Shown piece after piece: positions 40,968 through 49,658 of a DNA stretch of 64,000 nt. Under the pieces are notes generated by a model that was not told where the DNA came from, ran no database searches, and was given only the letters and a program-made list of their open reading frames with translations. The stretch lies in contig JACRQE010000006.1 in NCBI GenBank assembly GCA_016222815.1, positions 62,001 through 126,000 of the forward strand. The letters are read 5' to 3'. Within the stretch, counting starts at the first letter, position 1. Each line of letters starts with the position of its first letter. Source of the DNA: Candidatus Uhrbacteria bacterium (GTDB lineage Bacteria; Patescibacteriota; Patescibacteriia; 2-12-FULL-60-25). The translations under genes and the position numbers were made by a program.

Positions 40968-41002
40968 AAAAACTCCGCGTTGCTACAACTGCGGGGTTTT
41001 TT
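40968..41002 (+). terminator. Intrinsic terminator after the SurA-N-like gene
   Basis: ACTCCGCGTTG CTA CAAC-T-GCGGGGT (one bulged T) followed by TTTTTT. Confidence 0.78.
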
Positions 41003-41055
41003 GCATCAAGCGTGATATCATGTGACCGAGGCTGTGCATACAGTCCGAGGATAAG

Positions 41056-43338
41056 ATGAAATTGAAGCCAAAACTGGTGATGTTCTTCATCGCCGTAGCC
41101 GTCATACCGACCGCACTGTATTCGGTCCTGGTCTTCGGATTCACCCGGATCTACATGGTCAGGGCCCAGTTTAATTCGTTGGTGAACATATCGGAGATTA
41201 AAGCCCAGGCCATCGGCAGATATTTCGATAACCTCAAACAGATCGCTGTCTTTGCCCAGGATTTTTACAACGTCAAGATCAACCTTCCGATCATGGACGA
41301 AATATCATCCACACCGGATGATCCTAGATATCAGGCTGCGAAAAAAATGCTGGATGGGCAGCTGATCCCGATGGTCAAGGCCATAAACCTTTATGAGATC
41401 CAGTTGTTGAGTCCAGATGGAGATGTGTTATACAGCACTTCCAATAAACCTGAGACGATAAAAACGGATGAATCGGATATGACGGCGTTCGAAATCGGCA
41501 AACATCAGGTTTTCGTGGGCGATATTCATGAAAATCTGAACGATATTAACCGTAAAGACCTGATGGTCACAGCGCCTGTCCGTGATTTTGATAATAAGTT
41601 CGTGGGGGTGTTGGCCATGCATGTCGATCTTAAATCTCTGTACGCGCTGATTTCGGATTATAGGGGATTGGGCAAAACAGGTGAGACTTTGATAGCTAGG
41701 CGTACCGAAACAGGAGATGCGGCGCTCTTTTTGAATCCTTTGAGGCACGATCCTGACGCAGCCTTGAAAAGGGAGACAATGATCGGCGATCCTAATGGGC
41801 TGCCGGTCCAAAAAGCGGTATCGGGACAGAGCGGGGCAGGCAATTCCACCGATTATAGGGGAGAACCGGTCCTTGCGGTCTGGAAGTATCTGCCGTCCTT
41901 GAGATGGGGGCTGGTGACTAAGATCGACCTGAAAGAGGTCTATGCCGATATCAATGATCTAGCCTGGCTGTTCCTGTTGGGCGGTATCCTGACGGCCATG
42001 GCGATCGTCCTGACGGCGTTCATGGTCTCGAACTACATCATCAATCCGATCAGGACCCTTCAGGAAGTCACGCTCAGGATCGCTAAAGGCGACCTGAAAT
42101 ACCGCGTGCCAGTCCAGGGTAAAGATGAAATCGGGACTTTGGCCGAAAATTTCAATACCATGACTTCCAAGCTGGCGGAATCGTACGCCGGATTGGAGGA
42201 GAAGGTCCGCATCAGGACCGAAGATTTGGCGCGCGCAAAAGCACAGGACGAGGCGATCTTGGCTGCCATCGGCGACGGCGTCATGGCATGTAACCGCAAG
42301 GGCGTGGTCATACTTTTCAATCGGATTGCTGAAAGCCTATCCGGTTACCAGGCAAAAGAAGTGATCGGCAAACAGCATGCGCAATTCTTCAGGTTGGTCA
42401 AAGAAGAAGGCCATAAACCGGTCGAGGATTTCATCGATAAAGCGATGCGTACCGGTAAAGCCATAAAAATCACCAAAGGATTATTGCTTGTAAGGAGGGA
42501 TGGGGATGAGATACCGGTCGCGGACAGCGTCTCGCCGGTCATAAACGAGCAAGGCGAGAGGATAGGTTGCGTGGTCGTGTTCAGGGACATCCGGAGCGAA
42601 CGCGAAATAGACCGCATGAAGACCGAGTTCGTCTCGGTGGCCGCACATCAGCTGAAAGCGCCGCTGACCGCCATCAGCTGGCTTTTGGAGGCGTTTGAAG
42701 GCGACAAGACGGGTAAGCTCTCGGCGAGCCAGAAAAAGTATTTGGCGGACCTGAACGAGTCGGATAAGAAGATGGTCGTGCTGGTCAATGATTTGCTCAA
42801 TGTCTCGCGGTTGGAAGCCGGAAAGCTTTCGAGCGCGCCGCAGGAAATCAGGCTCGAAGAACTGATTGACGAGATCTTGCGCGAGCAGGGTCCGCTCATC
42901 GCCGAAAAGAAATGCCAGGTCACCTTCGATCGGCCTATCAGGCCTTTGCCGCCAATCAAACTGGATGCCATGTTGGTCAAACAAGCGGTCAATAACCTTG
43001 TGAATAACGCGGTCAGATATTCCAAAGCAGGCGAAGGCAAGGTCCAGTTGACGCTCCAGCAACCGCCGGGCACCGAAGACTACATGTTGACCGTTTCGGA
43101 TAACGGCATCGGTATACCCAAGGACCAACAGAGCCGCATATTCGAAAGGTTCTTCAGGGCAGAGAATGCGCAACGGGCTGAATCGGGCGGGTCAGGATTG
43201 GGCTTATATATCACGAAGATGATCGTCGAGAGTGCGGGCGGCAAAGTATGGTTCGAGTCGCAGGAGGGCGTAGGTACGGATTTCCATATCACGCTCCCGT
43301 CCAGACCGGCTCCGGCCAAGTCTGAAGAAGAGGTATAG
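41056..43338 (+). CDS. Sensor histidine kinase (extracytoplasmic sensor, HAMP, PAS)
   Basis: A 760-residue kinase: membrane helix near residues 8-28, an extracytoplasmic sensor of about 270 residues (Cache-like, with LLSPDGDVLYSTSNKPETI), a second helix near 300-325, HAMP (SNYIINPIRTLQEVTLRIAK), a PAS domain (DEAILAAIGDGVMACNRKGV) and the kinase core. The phosphoacceptor is in SVAAHQLKAPLTAISW near residue 535; N-box VKQAVNNLVNNAVRYS; G1 VSDNGIGIP; G2 GGSGLGLYITK. No response regulator is adjacent, so its partner lies elsewhere. A weak GAGG lies six bases before the start. Confidence 0.92.
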   Translation: MKLKPKLVMFFIAVAVIPTALYSVLVFGFTRIYMVRAQFNSLVNISEIKAQAIGRYFDNLKQIAVFAQDFYNVKINLPIMDEISSTPDDPRYQAAKKMLDGQLIPMVKAINLYEIQLLSPDGDVLYSTSNKPETIKTDESDMTAFEIGKHQVFVGDIHENLNDINRKDLMVTAPVRDFDNKFVGVLAMHVDLKSLYALISDYRGLGKTGETLIARRTETGDAALFLNPLRHDPDAALKRETMIGDPNGLPVQKAVSGQSGAGNSTDYRGEPVLAVWKYLPSLRWGLVTKIDLKEVYADINDLAWLFLLGGILTAMAIVLTAFMVSNYIINPIRTLQEVTLRIAKGDLKYRVPVQGKDEIGTLAENFNTMTSKLAESYAGLEEKVRIRTEDLARAKAQDEAILAAIGDGVMACNRKGVVILFNRIAESLSGYQAKEVIGKQHAQFFRLVKEEGHKPVEDFIDKAMRTGKAIKITKGLLLVRRDGDEIPVADSVSPVINEQGERIGCVVVFRDIRSEREIDRMKTEFVSVAAHQLKAPLTAISWLLEAFEGDKTGKLSASQKKYLADLNESDKKMVVLVNDLLNVSRLEAGKLSSAPQEIRLEELIDEILREQGPLIAEKKCQVTFDRPIRPLPPIKLDAMLVKQAVNNLVNNAVRYSKAGEGKVQLTLQQPPGTEDYMLTVSDNGIGIPKDQQSRIFERFFRAENAQRAESGGSGLGLYITKMIVESAGGKVWFESQEGVGTDFHITLPSRPAPAKSEEEV

Positions 43339-43352
43339 GTGTCAGATTCCCA

Positions 43353-43388
43353 CAAAGCAAAAGACGCCTGCTGGCGTCTTTTGCTTTG
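43353..43388 (+). terminator. 16-bp perfect hairpin terminator after the histidine kinase
   Basis: CAAAGCAAAAGACGCC TGCT GGCGTCTTTTGCTTTG; the T run is inside the right arm. It works in principle in both directions. Confidence 0.85.
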
Positions 43389-43492
43389 GAGCGGGTAACG
43401 GGAATCGCCGCTCGCTCCGACTCGCGGTCCGGGGTGGCTGCGCACCAAGCCTGCGCCAGCTCGGCTTTCTCGCCACCCGTTCGATTCCCTTA
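43388..43492. repeat. tRNA 3'-end duplicate with nested inverted repeats
   Basis: TGGAGCGGGTAACGGGAATC, the acceptor and T-arm end of tRNA-Gly as read on the plus strand, occurs here and again at 43527. Between lies GGGAATCG...CGATTCCC enclosing GGGTGGC...GCCACCC. No second anticodon arm is seen, so this is a remnant or an element that copied the tRNA end. Confidence 0.6.
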
Positions 43493-43493
43493 G

Positions 43494-43523
43494 CACAAAA
43501 CCCGGTTTGTTCCGGGCTTTGTT
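43494..43523 (-). terminator. Terminator of tRNA-Gly
   Basis: On the minus strand, ACAAAGCCCGG AACAAA CCGGGTTTTGT follows the tRNA 3' end within a few bases. Confidence 0.7.
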
Positions 43524-43526
43524 GCA

Positions 43527-43601
43527 TGGAGCGGGTAACGGGAATCGAACCCGTCTCTGGTGCTTGGGAAGCACCCATAATAACCACTATACGATACCCG
43601 C
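43527..43601 (-). tRNA. tRNA-Gly (anticodon CCC)
   Basis: A 75-base cloverleaf on the minus strand: acceptor GCGGGTA/TACCCGC, anticodon arm GGTGC TTCCCAA GCACC, T-arm ACGGG TTCGATT CCCGT, encoded CCA. The anticodon CCC reads GGG glycine codons. A TTGCAA-17-TAGCGT promoter lies at 43650-43622 on the same strand. Confidence 0.92.
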
Positions 43602-43621
43602 AAGGCTATTTGTCGCTGCAT

Positions 43622-43650
43622 ACGCTAGCAATAAAACCCCGGTCTTGCAA
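43622..43650 (-). promoter_or_regulatory. Promoter of tRNA-Gly
   Basis: TTGCAA, 17 bases, TAGCGT on the minus strand, about 20 bases before the mature tRNA end. Confidence 0.5.
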
Positions 43651-43721
43651 TAATCTGTCGGAGACGAAACCCTAGACGGCAAGACCTTGTGCTGGCCATA
43701 GAGGGAGAGTAAATTTCTACC

Positions 43722-43931
43722 ATGACTAAGACAAAGAACCTGAACCAGCTGTTGGCCGACATGGATGATGCATCCAGGGAAAAGATTTTCGATTTGGCGG
43801 TCGATTTCCCCGAGATATTACCGGCGTTGGATGATCAGGCTAAAGCCAAATCGGCCGTAGCGAAGGGCGTGCGGGCAGAAGACCTGCTGGAGATGGAAAA
43901 GGAACAGCTGGAGAGACTTACTGCGGACTGA
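43722..43931 (+). CDS. Small hypothetical protein upstream of the HExxH gene
   Basis: A 69-residue, acidic and helical protein with no known domain (LNQLLADMDDASREKIFDLA, ALDDQAKAKSAVAKGV, LLEMEKEQLERLTAD). A purine-rich GGGAGAG lies about 12 bases before the start. It is followed by the HExxH protein at a TGA-T-ATG junction, so it is probably expressed with it and may be its partner or regulator. Confidence 0.65.
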   Translation: MTKTKNLNQLLADMDDASREKIFDLAVDFPEILPALDDQAKAKSAVAKGVRAEDLLEMEKEQLERLTAD

Positions 43932-43932
43932 T

Positions 43933-45582
43933 ATGGAAAGAATTCCCGAAAGAAAAGAAGGTGATCCGATGGTGGAGGTCCGGAAGCGCGAGCGGGCAGC
44001 ACTCGCCAGGCAAGAAACCCGTGCCGCCAAATTGCTGCGCGAGACGGGCAGGCTGGGCCGGCGTTTCCTGTTGGGGTTGGCCTTGTTGCGGGGAGCGACC
44101 ATGCTTTCGGATGTCACGACCGAAAAGCCCGTCGTCCACCACCGCGCAGAAAAGGATTTCGATGAGCAGGCAGAGGGGATGTTCGACGAGGAGTCCAAGG
44201 AATTCCTGCTCGCCCATGAAGGTCGGGTCAGTTTCGTCTGGAACACCGAACGCGGGAACACTGAAGAGCGGAAGCTCGGACGCGAAGAGATATCCAAGGC
44301 GAGACGCATGCGGTTCCGCGAGACCTCCATGCCGAACAGCATCAGCGTGACCTGGCAGGAACAACAGAGTATGGACACCGGACTGCAGACCGTCATCTTC
44401 GAAGATAGCCATGGCAACCTAGTCAGGGCTATCCGCAACGCCACGCCCCAAGGGACGTGGATAACGGCCCAGGTAGGCGTGCTGTCCGAGTTCAACGACG
44501 TCGAACCGAATTACTCCTTATCCGTTGATTTGCGACGGCTGGGAGGCCCGGAGATGCATAACCTGGCCGAAGGGGAGTCTATCCCAAGCATTGGCCGCTT
44601 CGGAGCGGATAACGCGTACAGCGCCCATTCGCGTTCACGGGACCTGCCTTCGGCCGCGATGGATTTCGAACGTTCGAGCCAGGGCCTGGGACGGTCCTTG
44701 GGACAAGTCGAATCCTTATTCGGGTTGCGTCCGGGCCAAGCCATCCAACGCGTTTGGCTGGTTGATTCCGACCAATACAATGCCTGGGCGGTCAACGACC
44801 AGAACCAGCGCAGAGGGACGATCATGATGTCGCGCGAGATGCTCCAATCGGAAAAGCCGGATTCGGGTATTTTGTACAACGATGAAGTCAGCCTTGAGAC
44901 GCGCGAGTCCGTGATTCGCCACGAAGCTTTCCATGTGGTCGACCTCAAATACGGAGTCACCCAACGACTGCCGACGATCCATCGGGCGTTCCGCCAGTAT
45001 TTCATGTTCCGCATGAATGAAACGGAATTTTTGGGCCAACCTTTCGGCGGCCATGCCAACGATAACGAAAGGGAGTTCTTCGCCAGCCTCATGGCCGACC
45101 TGTCCCATCCAGGTTTCAGCCGGGCGCTCGACAAACTTCCGCCGCAGGAGACTCAGGAGATGTATGAAGCTATCCGCATCGTCATGGGGACCATCGAGAG
45201 CTATCCGGAATTCAAGGATGCACCGGTCCTCGAGTTGATGCGTTCCAGGCTGGATGAATTAAGCGCCCGTGGTGCCAATCCAGTGACTTTAGAAGTGGCG
45301 CAAGCCGCGCACAGCAAGGATCTTATCGTGGAAAACGCCAGGCCGGCAATCGAAGCCCCTGATTTCGCGGTGTTCAAGGAAAAAATGAAAGGCCTGACTT
45401 ACAGGGAATCACTGGAGGTCTATCGGAATTTCCAGGGCAGGCTAAAAATCCTGGACGAACGGTCTGCGGTGCGGTCCGAGGGATCGGCGCAGGAGTACCA
45501 GAGCTTGACCGAAAAGATCGGCTATCTCGAAAAAAATTATATTTTCCCCAAGGATTGGGTCCGCGCGGAAGCTCCCAAGTGA
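43933..45582 (+). CDS. Putative zinc metallopeptidase with HEAFH motif
   Basis: A 549-residue protein. A short hydrophobic stretch lies near residue 40 (RRFLLGLALLRGATMLSDV), possibly a signal anchor. Near residue 330 is ESVIRHEAFHVVDLKYG, an HExxH zinc motif, followed about 55 residues later by NDNEREFFASLMADLSHP, whose Glu could be the third ligand. Before it, DSDQYNAWAVNDQNQRRGTI resembles the edge-strand region of gluzincin-like peptidases. The family is not recognised; peptidase activity is a reasoned guess. Confidence 0.68.
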   Translation: MERIPERKEGDPMVEVRKRERAALARQETRAAKLLRETGRLGRRFLLGLALLRGATMLSDVTTEKPVVHHRAEKDFDEQAEGMFDEESKEFLLAHEGRVSFVWNTERGNTEERKLGREEISKARRMRFRETSMPNSISVTWQEQQSMDTGLQTVIFEDSHGNLVRAIRNATPQGTWITAQVGVLSEFNDVEPNYSLSVDLRRLGGPEMHNLAEGESIPSIGRFGADNAYSAHSRSRDLPSAAMDFERSSQGLGRSLGQVESLFGLRPGQAIQRVWLVDSDQYNAWAVNDQNQRRGTIMMSREMLQSEKPDSGILYNDEVSLETRESVIRHEAFHVVDLKYGVTQRLPTIHRAFRQYFMFRMNETEFLGQPFGGHANDNEREFFASLMADLSHPGFSRALDKLPPQETQEMYEAIRIVMGTIESYPEFKDAPVLELMRSRLDELSARGANPVTLEVAQAAHSKDLIVENARPAIEAPDFAVFKEKMKGLTYRESLEVYRNFQGRLKILDERSAVRSEGSAQEYQSLTEKIGYLEKNYIFPKDWVRAEAPK

Positions 45583-45611
45583 GACCGGGATTGAGGATTG
45601 CGCCCCGGCCC

Positions 45612-45640
45612 TTGCAGAGAACGGGTGCATTTGGTAGTTT
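45612..45640 (+). promoter_or_regulatory. Promoter of tRNA-Thr
   Basis: TTGCAG, 17 bases, TAGTTT, with the mature tRNA starting 13 bases later. Confidence 0.55.
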
Positions 45641-45653
45641 ATCCGTCGCATCC

Positions 45654-45728
45654 GCCAGTTTAGCTCAGTGGTAGAGCAATGCTTTCGTAAAGCAGAGGTC
45701 CCGGGTTCGAATCCCGGAACTGGCTCCA
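45654..45728 (+). tRNA. tRNA-Thr (anticodon CGT)
   Basis: A 75-base cloverleaf: acceptor GCCAGTT/AACTGGC, D-arm GCTC AGTGGTAGA GAGC-like, anticodon loop TTCGTAA (CGT), T-arm CCGGG TTCGAAT CCCGG, encoded CCA. Reads ACG threonine codons. Confidence 0.93.
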
Positions 45729-45730
45729 GC

Positions 45731-45759
45731 AAAACGCCCCGGTGATACTGGGGCGTTTT
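45731..45759 (+). terminator. Terminator of tRNA-Thr
   Basis: AAAACGCCCC, nine-base loop, GGGGCGTTTT directly after the CCA end. Confidence 0.82.
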
Positions 45760-45830
45760 GGTTGGGTGGGGATATCATCGTGGATTCCACTCTGGAGCAA
45801 CATGGACGCATCTGGTAATATCCAAAACGG

Positions 45831-46601
45831 ATGTCAAGGCCGCAAAAATTCTTGTTTTTGACCGGGATTGCTTTCCTCGTTTTTTTGGCTGTTCCGACCG
45901 CCTCTAATGCGGCTGCACCCGAGTCCCAAGTCCTGCATATAGATCCGGGTTTCATAGGGCACCCGGTGAGTCTCGATGTCCTGGAAAATAATGTCCGGAT
46001 TGCCTGGCAGAAGGATGATTTGTTGTATGAGTCGGATATTTACATCGACGTCACGAGCTCGACGGCCGCGACATCTTCGGAGTTGAGCGTCGTATGGTCA
46101 AGTTCATACGCTTTGGGTGATCAGGGCGTGGAGTTGGGGATAAAACCGGAATTCGGACCGGTGACGACCACGAGCGCTTGGGAAGATATCGTGGTGGAAA
46201 CCAAAGAACCTTTCGGCGATTGGAAGAGGCCAGCCATGAAAATCAAGGATGGTTATCTGACTGTCCGTGTCGGTCCCGAAATACAAGCCCGTCTTGTCGT
46301 CGTACCGCGCGGCATGCGCAGCGGAGAAGCGACATGGTACAAGTATAAGGCGGGGATGTTCGCGGCTTCGCCGGATTTCCCCAAAGGCACGAAATTGAGG
46401 GTCGCGGTCAAGGGTAAGCCTGAAAATTCGATTATTATCACAGTAAATGATTACGGACCTGATCGCAGGCTGTTCCCGAGCCGCGTGATCGACCTCGATT
46501 CGGTCGCATTCAAGAAACTTTCTCCCTTATCGGCCGGGAAACTCCAGGTCACTGTCGAACCTCTGGATAAACCGAAAATCCAGGACCTGGCTTTGAAATG
46601 A
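45831..46601 (+). CDS. Secreted RlpA-like double-psi beta-barrel protein
   Basis: A 256-residue protein with a signal peptide (LFLTGIAFLVFLAVPTASNA, cleavage near residue 28). The C-terminal 95 residues carry RlpA-like marks: GEATWYKYKAGMFAASPDFP, KGTKLRVAVKG, IIITVNDYGPDRRLFPSRVI, DLDSVAFKKLSPLSAGKLQV. RlpA cleaves bare glycan strands of peptidoglycan in some bacteria. The Asp of DLD and the NDYGP loop match the family; the catalytic state is unknown. Its position just before ftsE-ftsX, which control wall hydrolases, fits a cell-wall role. A TAATAT box lies within ten bases of the ATG. Confidence 0.78.
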   Translation: MSRPQKFLFLTGIAFLVFLAVPTASNAAAPESQVLHIDPGFIGHPVSLDVLENNVRIAWQKDDLLYESDIYIDVTSSTAATSSELSVVWSSSYALGDQGVELGIKPEFGPVTTTSAWEDIVVETKEPFGDWKRPAMKIKDGYLTVRVGPEIQARLVVVPRGMRSGEATWYKYKAGMFAASPDFPKGTKLRVAVKGKPENSIIITVNDYGPDRRLFPSRVIDLDSVAFKKLSPLSAGKLQVTVEPLDKPKIQDLALK

Positions 46602-46617
46602 CTTATCCGCCACAAGC

Positions 46618-47304
46618 ATGATTACCCTCGAGAACGTATCCAAAATCTATTATCCGAACGTCCACGGCCTGACGAACATCAACCTGACCATCCAGCCCGG
46701 CGAATTCGTTTCGGTCGTAGGCCAGAGCGGAGCGGGGAAGACGACCTTAGCCAAACTGCTGATAGCCGAGGAACGGCCGACGCGCGGCAAGATAATGATC
46801 GGCGGCTGGGACATCACCAAGATACCGGCGCGCGACGTTCCGTTCCTGCGCAGACAGATTGGGGTAATCTTCCAGGATTTCAAGCTGCTGCCGCAGAAGA
46901 CGGTGTACGAGAACGTGGCGTTTGCGCTGGAAGTGGCGGGTATCCCGTCGCGGCGCATACGCGAAGTCGTACCTCAAGTGTTGAAGATCGTGGGACTGGA
47001 CGAGAAAGCGGCGCGTTTCCCGAGACAGCTCTCCGGCGGCGAACAGCAGCGCGTGGTCATCGCCCGGTCGCTGGTCCATCGGCCAAGGGTCTTGCTGGCG
47101 GATGAACCGACCGGAAACCTGGATACCATCAACACCCGCGAGATCATCGAACTGCTCCAAAAAATAAACGCATTCGGCACGACCGTGGTGCTCGTGACGC
47201 ATAACCGCGAAGTGGTGAATTCCCTGCGGCGCCGGGTCATCACCTTGAGCTGCGGCCAGGTCGCGGCTGACCACGCCGAGGGCAAGTATCTCCTTCCATC
47301 ATAA
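46618..47304 (+). CDS. ftsE: Cell division ATP-binding protein FtsE
   Basis: A 228-residue ABC ATPase: ITLENVSKIYYPNVHGLTNI, Walker A VVGQSGAGKTTLAKLL, the IGVIFQDFKLLPQKTVYEN Q-loop region typical of FtsE, signature LSGGEQQRV, Walker B VLLADEPTGNLD and H-loop VTHNREV. FtsE drives FtsX, which switches on peptidoglycan hydrolases at division. ftsX follows after four bases. Length and motifs are fully normal. Confidence 0.95.
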   Translation: MITLENVSKIYYPNVHGLTNINLTIQPGEFVSVVGQSGAGKTTLAKLLIAEERPTRGKIMIGGWDITKIPARDVPFLRRQIGVIFQDFKLLPQKTVYENVAFALEVAGIPSRRIREVVPQVLKIVGLDEKAARFPRQLSGGEQQRVVIARSLVHRPRVLLADEPTGNLDTINTREIIELLQKINAFGTTVVLVTHNREVVNSLRRRVITLSCGQVAADHAEGKYLLPS

Positions 47305-47308
47305 ACCC

Positions 47309-48229
47309 ATGTCACTCTTCGTAAATTCATGGCGCATCATCGCCGCGGCCTGGAAGCACTTCTCGCGCAATTTGTGGCTGGCTTTGACCACGGTCTTCGT
47401 CTTGGTGCTGTCGCTCTTGTCCGTGAACGTGTTGTTGGGCGTGAATGTGCTGTTGAGCAATGCGGTACGGCAATTGGAAGATAAAATAGACGTTTCCGTG
47501 TATTTCAAATCCGAAACGCCCGTGGCCGTGGTCGAGCAGGCGAAATTTTTCATGACTTCATTGCCGCAAGTCAAAGACGCGACAGTGGTCACGGCCGAGA
47601 AGGCATTGGAAGATTTCAAGAAGCTCCATGCCGATGACCCAAAAATCATGTCAGCCTTGGCTGAACTGGACCAGAATCCGCTTGGCGCAGTGCTTATCAT
47701 AAAAGCCAGGCAGACGACGGATTATCCGTTTTTGCTCGAAGCCCTCAATAACCCACAGTTCGATTTCGCCATCGAGTCCAAGAATTACGACGACCATAGC
47801 GACACCATCAACCGGGTGCGGGATATCAGCCGTTCGGTCCAGGTGTTCGGGGCTGTGCTCATCGCGGTCTTCGCACTGTTCTCGATCCTGATAGTCTTCA
47901 ACACCATCCGCGTGGCCATCTACACCCAGCGCGAGGAGATCGGAATCATGCGGCTAGTAGGAGCCTCGAATGCCTTCGTGCGCTCGCCGTTCGTACTTGA
48001 GGGGGTTTTCTTGGCCCTGTTCGCCCTGGGAGTGACGAGCGTGGCCGTCTATTCCGCCGCGGTGTATGTGGATCCGCGGCTGGGAGGGATGTTCGACGGA
48101 GCAAATGCCGGCTTAGTCGCCTATTTCACGGCTGAAGGCTGGAGGCTGGCGTTGATCGAGGGTGGAGTGTTGGCCGGTTTGGTGGCTTTATCCTCTTGGG
48201 CGGCGGTGGGGAAGTATCTCAAGAAATAA
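47309..48229 (+). CDS. ftsX: Cell division permease-like protein FtsX
   Basis: A 306-residue membrane protein with the FtsX layout: one helix near residues 25-50, an outer domain with DKIDVSVYFKSETPVAVVEQ and KALEDFKKLHADDPKIMSAL, and three C-terminal helices starting near 170. FNTIRVAIYTQREEIGIMRL is the strongly conserved FtsX loop between helices 2 and 3. It transmits FtsE ATP hydrolysis to outside hydrolase partners, for which the RlpA-like protein upstream is one candidate (inference). Confidence 0.95.
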   Translation: MSLFVNSWRIIAAAWKHFSRNLWLALTTVFVLVLSLLSVNVLLGVNVLLSNAVRQLEDKIDVSVYFKSETPVAVVEQAKFFMTSLPQVKDATVVTAEKALEDFKKLHADDPKIMSALAELDQNPLGAVLIIKARQTTDYPFLLEALNNPQFDFAIESKNYDDHSDTINRVRDISRSVQVFGAVLIAVFALFSILIVFNTIRVAIYTQREEIGIMRLVGASNAFVRSPFVLEGVFLALFALGVTSVAVYSAAVYVDPRLGGMFDGANAGLVAYFTAEGWRLALIEGGVLAGLVALSSWAAVGKYLKK

Positions 48230-48230
48230 T

Positions 48231-48887
48231 ATGGCCAAGACAAACGGTAAAGCCAAGAAGAAGACGACAGGCCGCAAACAGAAAGCTGGACTGCGGGTTG
48301 CGGTTAAGGCCGTTAAGCCGAAAGAAAAGGTCTCCGATTCAGTATTGGGACAAAAAGGCAGGATCCAGCCATGCGACTTGGCCTTCAAGAGAGTGGCTGA
48401 AGCATTGAGTCCGGAGGCTAGGACGAAGCTCGCTCACGAGCTGGCTCTGCTGCAAGAGGCGGTCCGGGATTGTCCGGGTGAGTGCGGATGCGGGAAGTGC
48501 GAAAAATTTTGCATAATTTTTACGAATGAGGCTGACTTTTTGGGCGAGCTGACGACGCGTGAAGGCAGGTTCATCAACTTAAGATTGTCGATATTGGGCG
48601 AGAATACGTTGGGTGACGCGGTCCGGTCTTGGCAGATCATGGGATTGCGACCGGTTGGGGCTGAAAGCGAACCGACGATGTTGCGCGACGGTAAGTTCCT
48701 GGAATCTTTCTTGTCATGGTGCCACCATAAAGATTTCAAGACGGTGGAGTTACTTGAACCCCAAATCAGCATTTGGACATCGCTCCAATGCCTGCCCATG
48801 CATGATTGCGAACGTTATGCGGCTATCGAAGAATTGGCGTGTTTGCCCCTGCATGAAGCTGAAGGGAAGCTGACTGATTTATGCTGA
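48231..48887 (+). CDS. Hypothetical protein with a cysteine cluster
   Basis: A 218-residue protein from the ATG at 48231, one base after the ftsX stop (TAA-T-ATG); the track start at 48162 lies inside ftsX. The first 45 residues are very basic (AKTNGKAKKKTTGRKQKAGL). Residues about 83-95 hold CPGECGCGKCEKFC, five cysteines that could bind zinc or an Fe-S cluster. The remainder (TTREGRFINLRLSILGENTL, LLEPQISIWTSLQCLPMHDC) is unrecognised. No membrane segment. Confidence 0.68.
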   Translation: MAKTNGKAKKKTTGRKQKAGLRVAVKAVKPKEKVSDSVLGQKGRIQPCDLAFKRVAEALSPEARTKLAHELALLQEAVRDCPGECGCGKCEKFCIIFTNEADFLGELTTREGRFINLRLSILGENTLGDAVRSWQIMGLRPVGAESEPTMLRDGKFLESFLSWCHHKDFKTVELLEPQISIWTSLQCLPMHDCERYAAIEELACLPLHEAEGKLTDLC

Positions 48888-49654
48888 AGAATATGCCTAA
48901 ACGTGTCGGCATTGCTCTGCAGATTTGCGCGATGGCCGTGGTGTCCTTGGCGGCAGCGCCGGTCGCTAGGGCGGATGAGCAGGCGGCGCCGGTCTTGCCG
49001 ACGGTAGTGGATGTCAAGATGCATTTCCGGCCGATCTTGCACGCGCACGGAGTCGAGTTCCGCTGGTTCAGGTATGCGGTGCCTAAAGTATTCAAGAGTT
49101 ACGAAATCATCAGGTCTTCGGACAAAGGAAAAGGCAATATCTTGGATGGTGCTGTCGCAGGAGAGACAGCTAATCGGTATTCGACGAATTTCGAGGAAAC
49201 ATTGGATGCCGGGACTTATCATTACCAGCTATGTTCGGTGACCAAGACAAAGCGTATCTGTTCCAAACCGGTAGCGGTCATCGTCAAGAATAAATTGCCG
49301 GAATCCATGAAGACGGTTGCGTTGGCGGTGGAGAAACCGGCGGTAGAGCCTAAAGCGGCTCCGGCGGGACAGCTTGAGCTTACGGTGACGCGGGACGGCG
49401 AGGGGAATGCCGTGCTGTCCTGGACGCCGCTCCAAGATGCCGGAGCAGGTTTCAAGTGGTATAAGCCGGTCAGATCGCAAACTGTCGGGGACCCGTACTA
49501 TCCGCGCGACGGATATCTGGCGCATCTGAAGAACATCAGCCAGGATTCATATTTGGACGACCGAAGCCCGTCAGGTACGAGCAATTATCGGATTTGCGCC
49601 GTGGATGGACAAAACGGGCTGTTTTGTGGGAATGTGGTGACATCAGCCAAATAA
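48881..49654 (+). CDS. Secreted protein with two fibronectin-III-like domains
   Basis: A 257-residue protein with a signal peptide (residues about 1-31, VSLAAAPVARA-D). Two beta-sandwich-like units follow: residues about 40-145 (EFRWFRYAVPKVFKSYEIIR ... TYHYQLCSVTKTKRICSKP) and 160-255 (AVLSWTPLQDAGAGFKWYKP ... SNYRICAVDGQNGLFCGN). Each ends in a Y-x-(L/I)-C-(S/A)-V strand and a second cysteine, implying one disulfide per unit. It overlaps the upstream gene by seven bases. Probably an envelope or surface protein; the function is unknown. Confidence 0.72.
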   Translation: MLKNMPKRVGIALQICAMAVVSLAAAPVARADEQAAPVLPTVVDVKMHFRPILHAHGVEFRWFRYAVPKVFKSYEIIRSSDKGKGNILDGAVAGETANRYSTNFEETLDAGTYHYQLCSVTKTKRICSKPVAVIVKNKLPESMKTVALAVEKPAVEPKAAPAGQLELTVTRDGEGNAVLSWTPLQDAGAGFKWYKPVRSQTVGDPYYPRDGYLAHLKNISQDSYLDDRSPSGTSNYRICAVDGQNGLFCGNVVTSAK

Positions 49655-49658
49655 ATAT

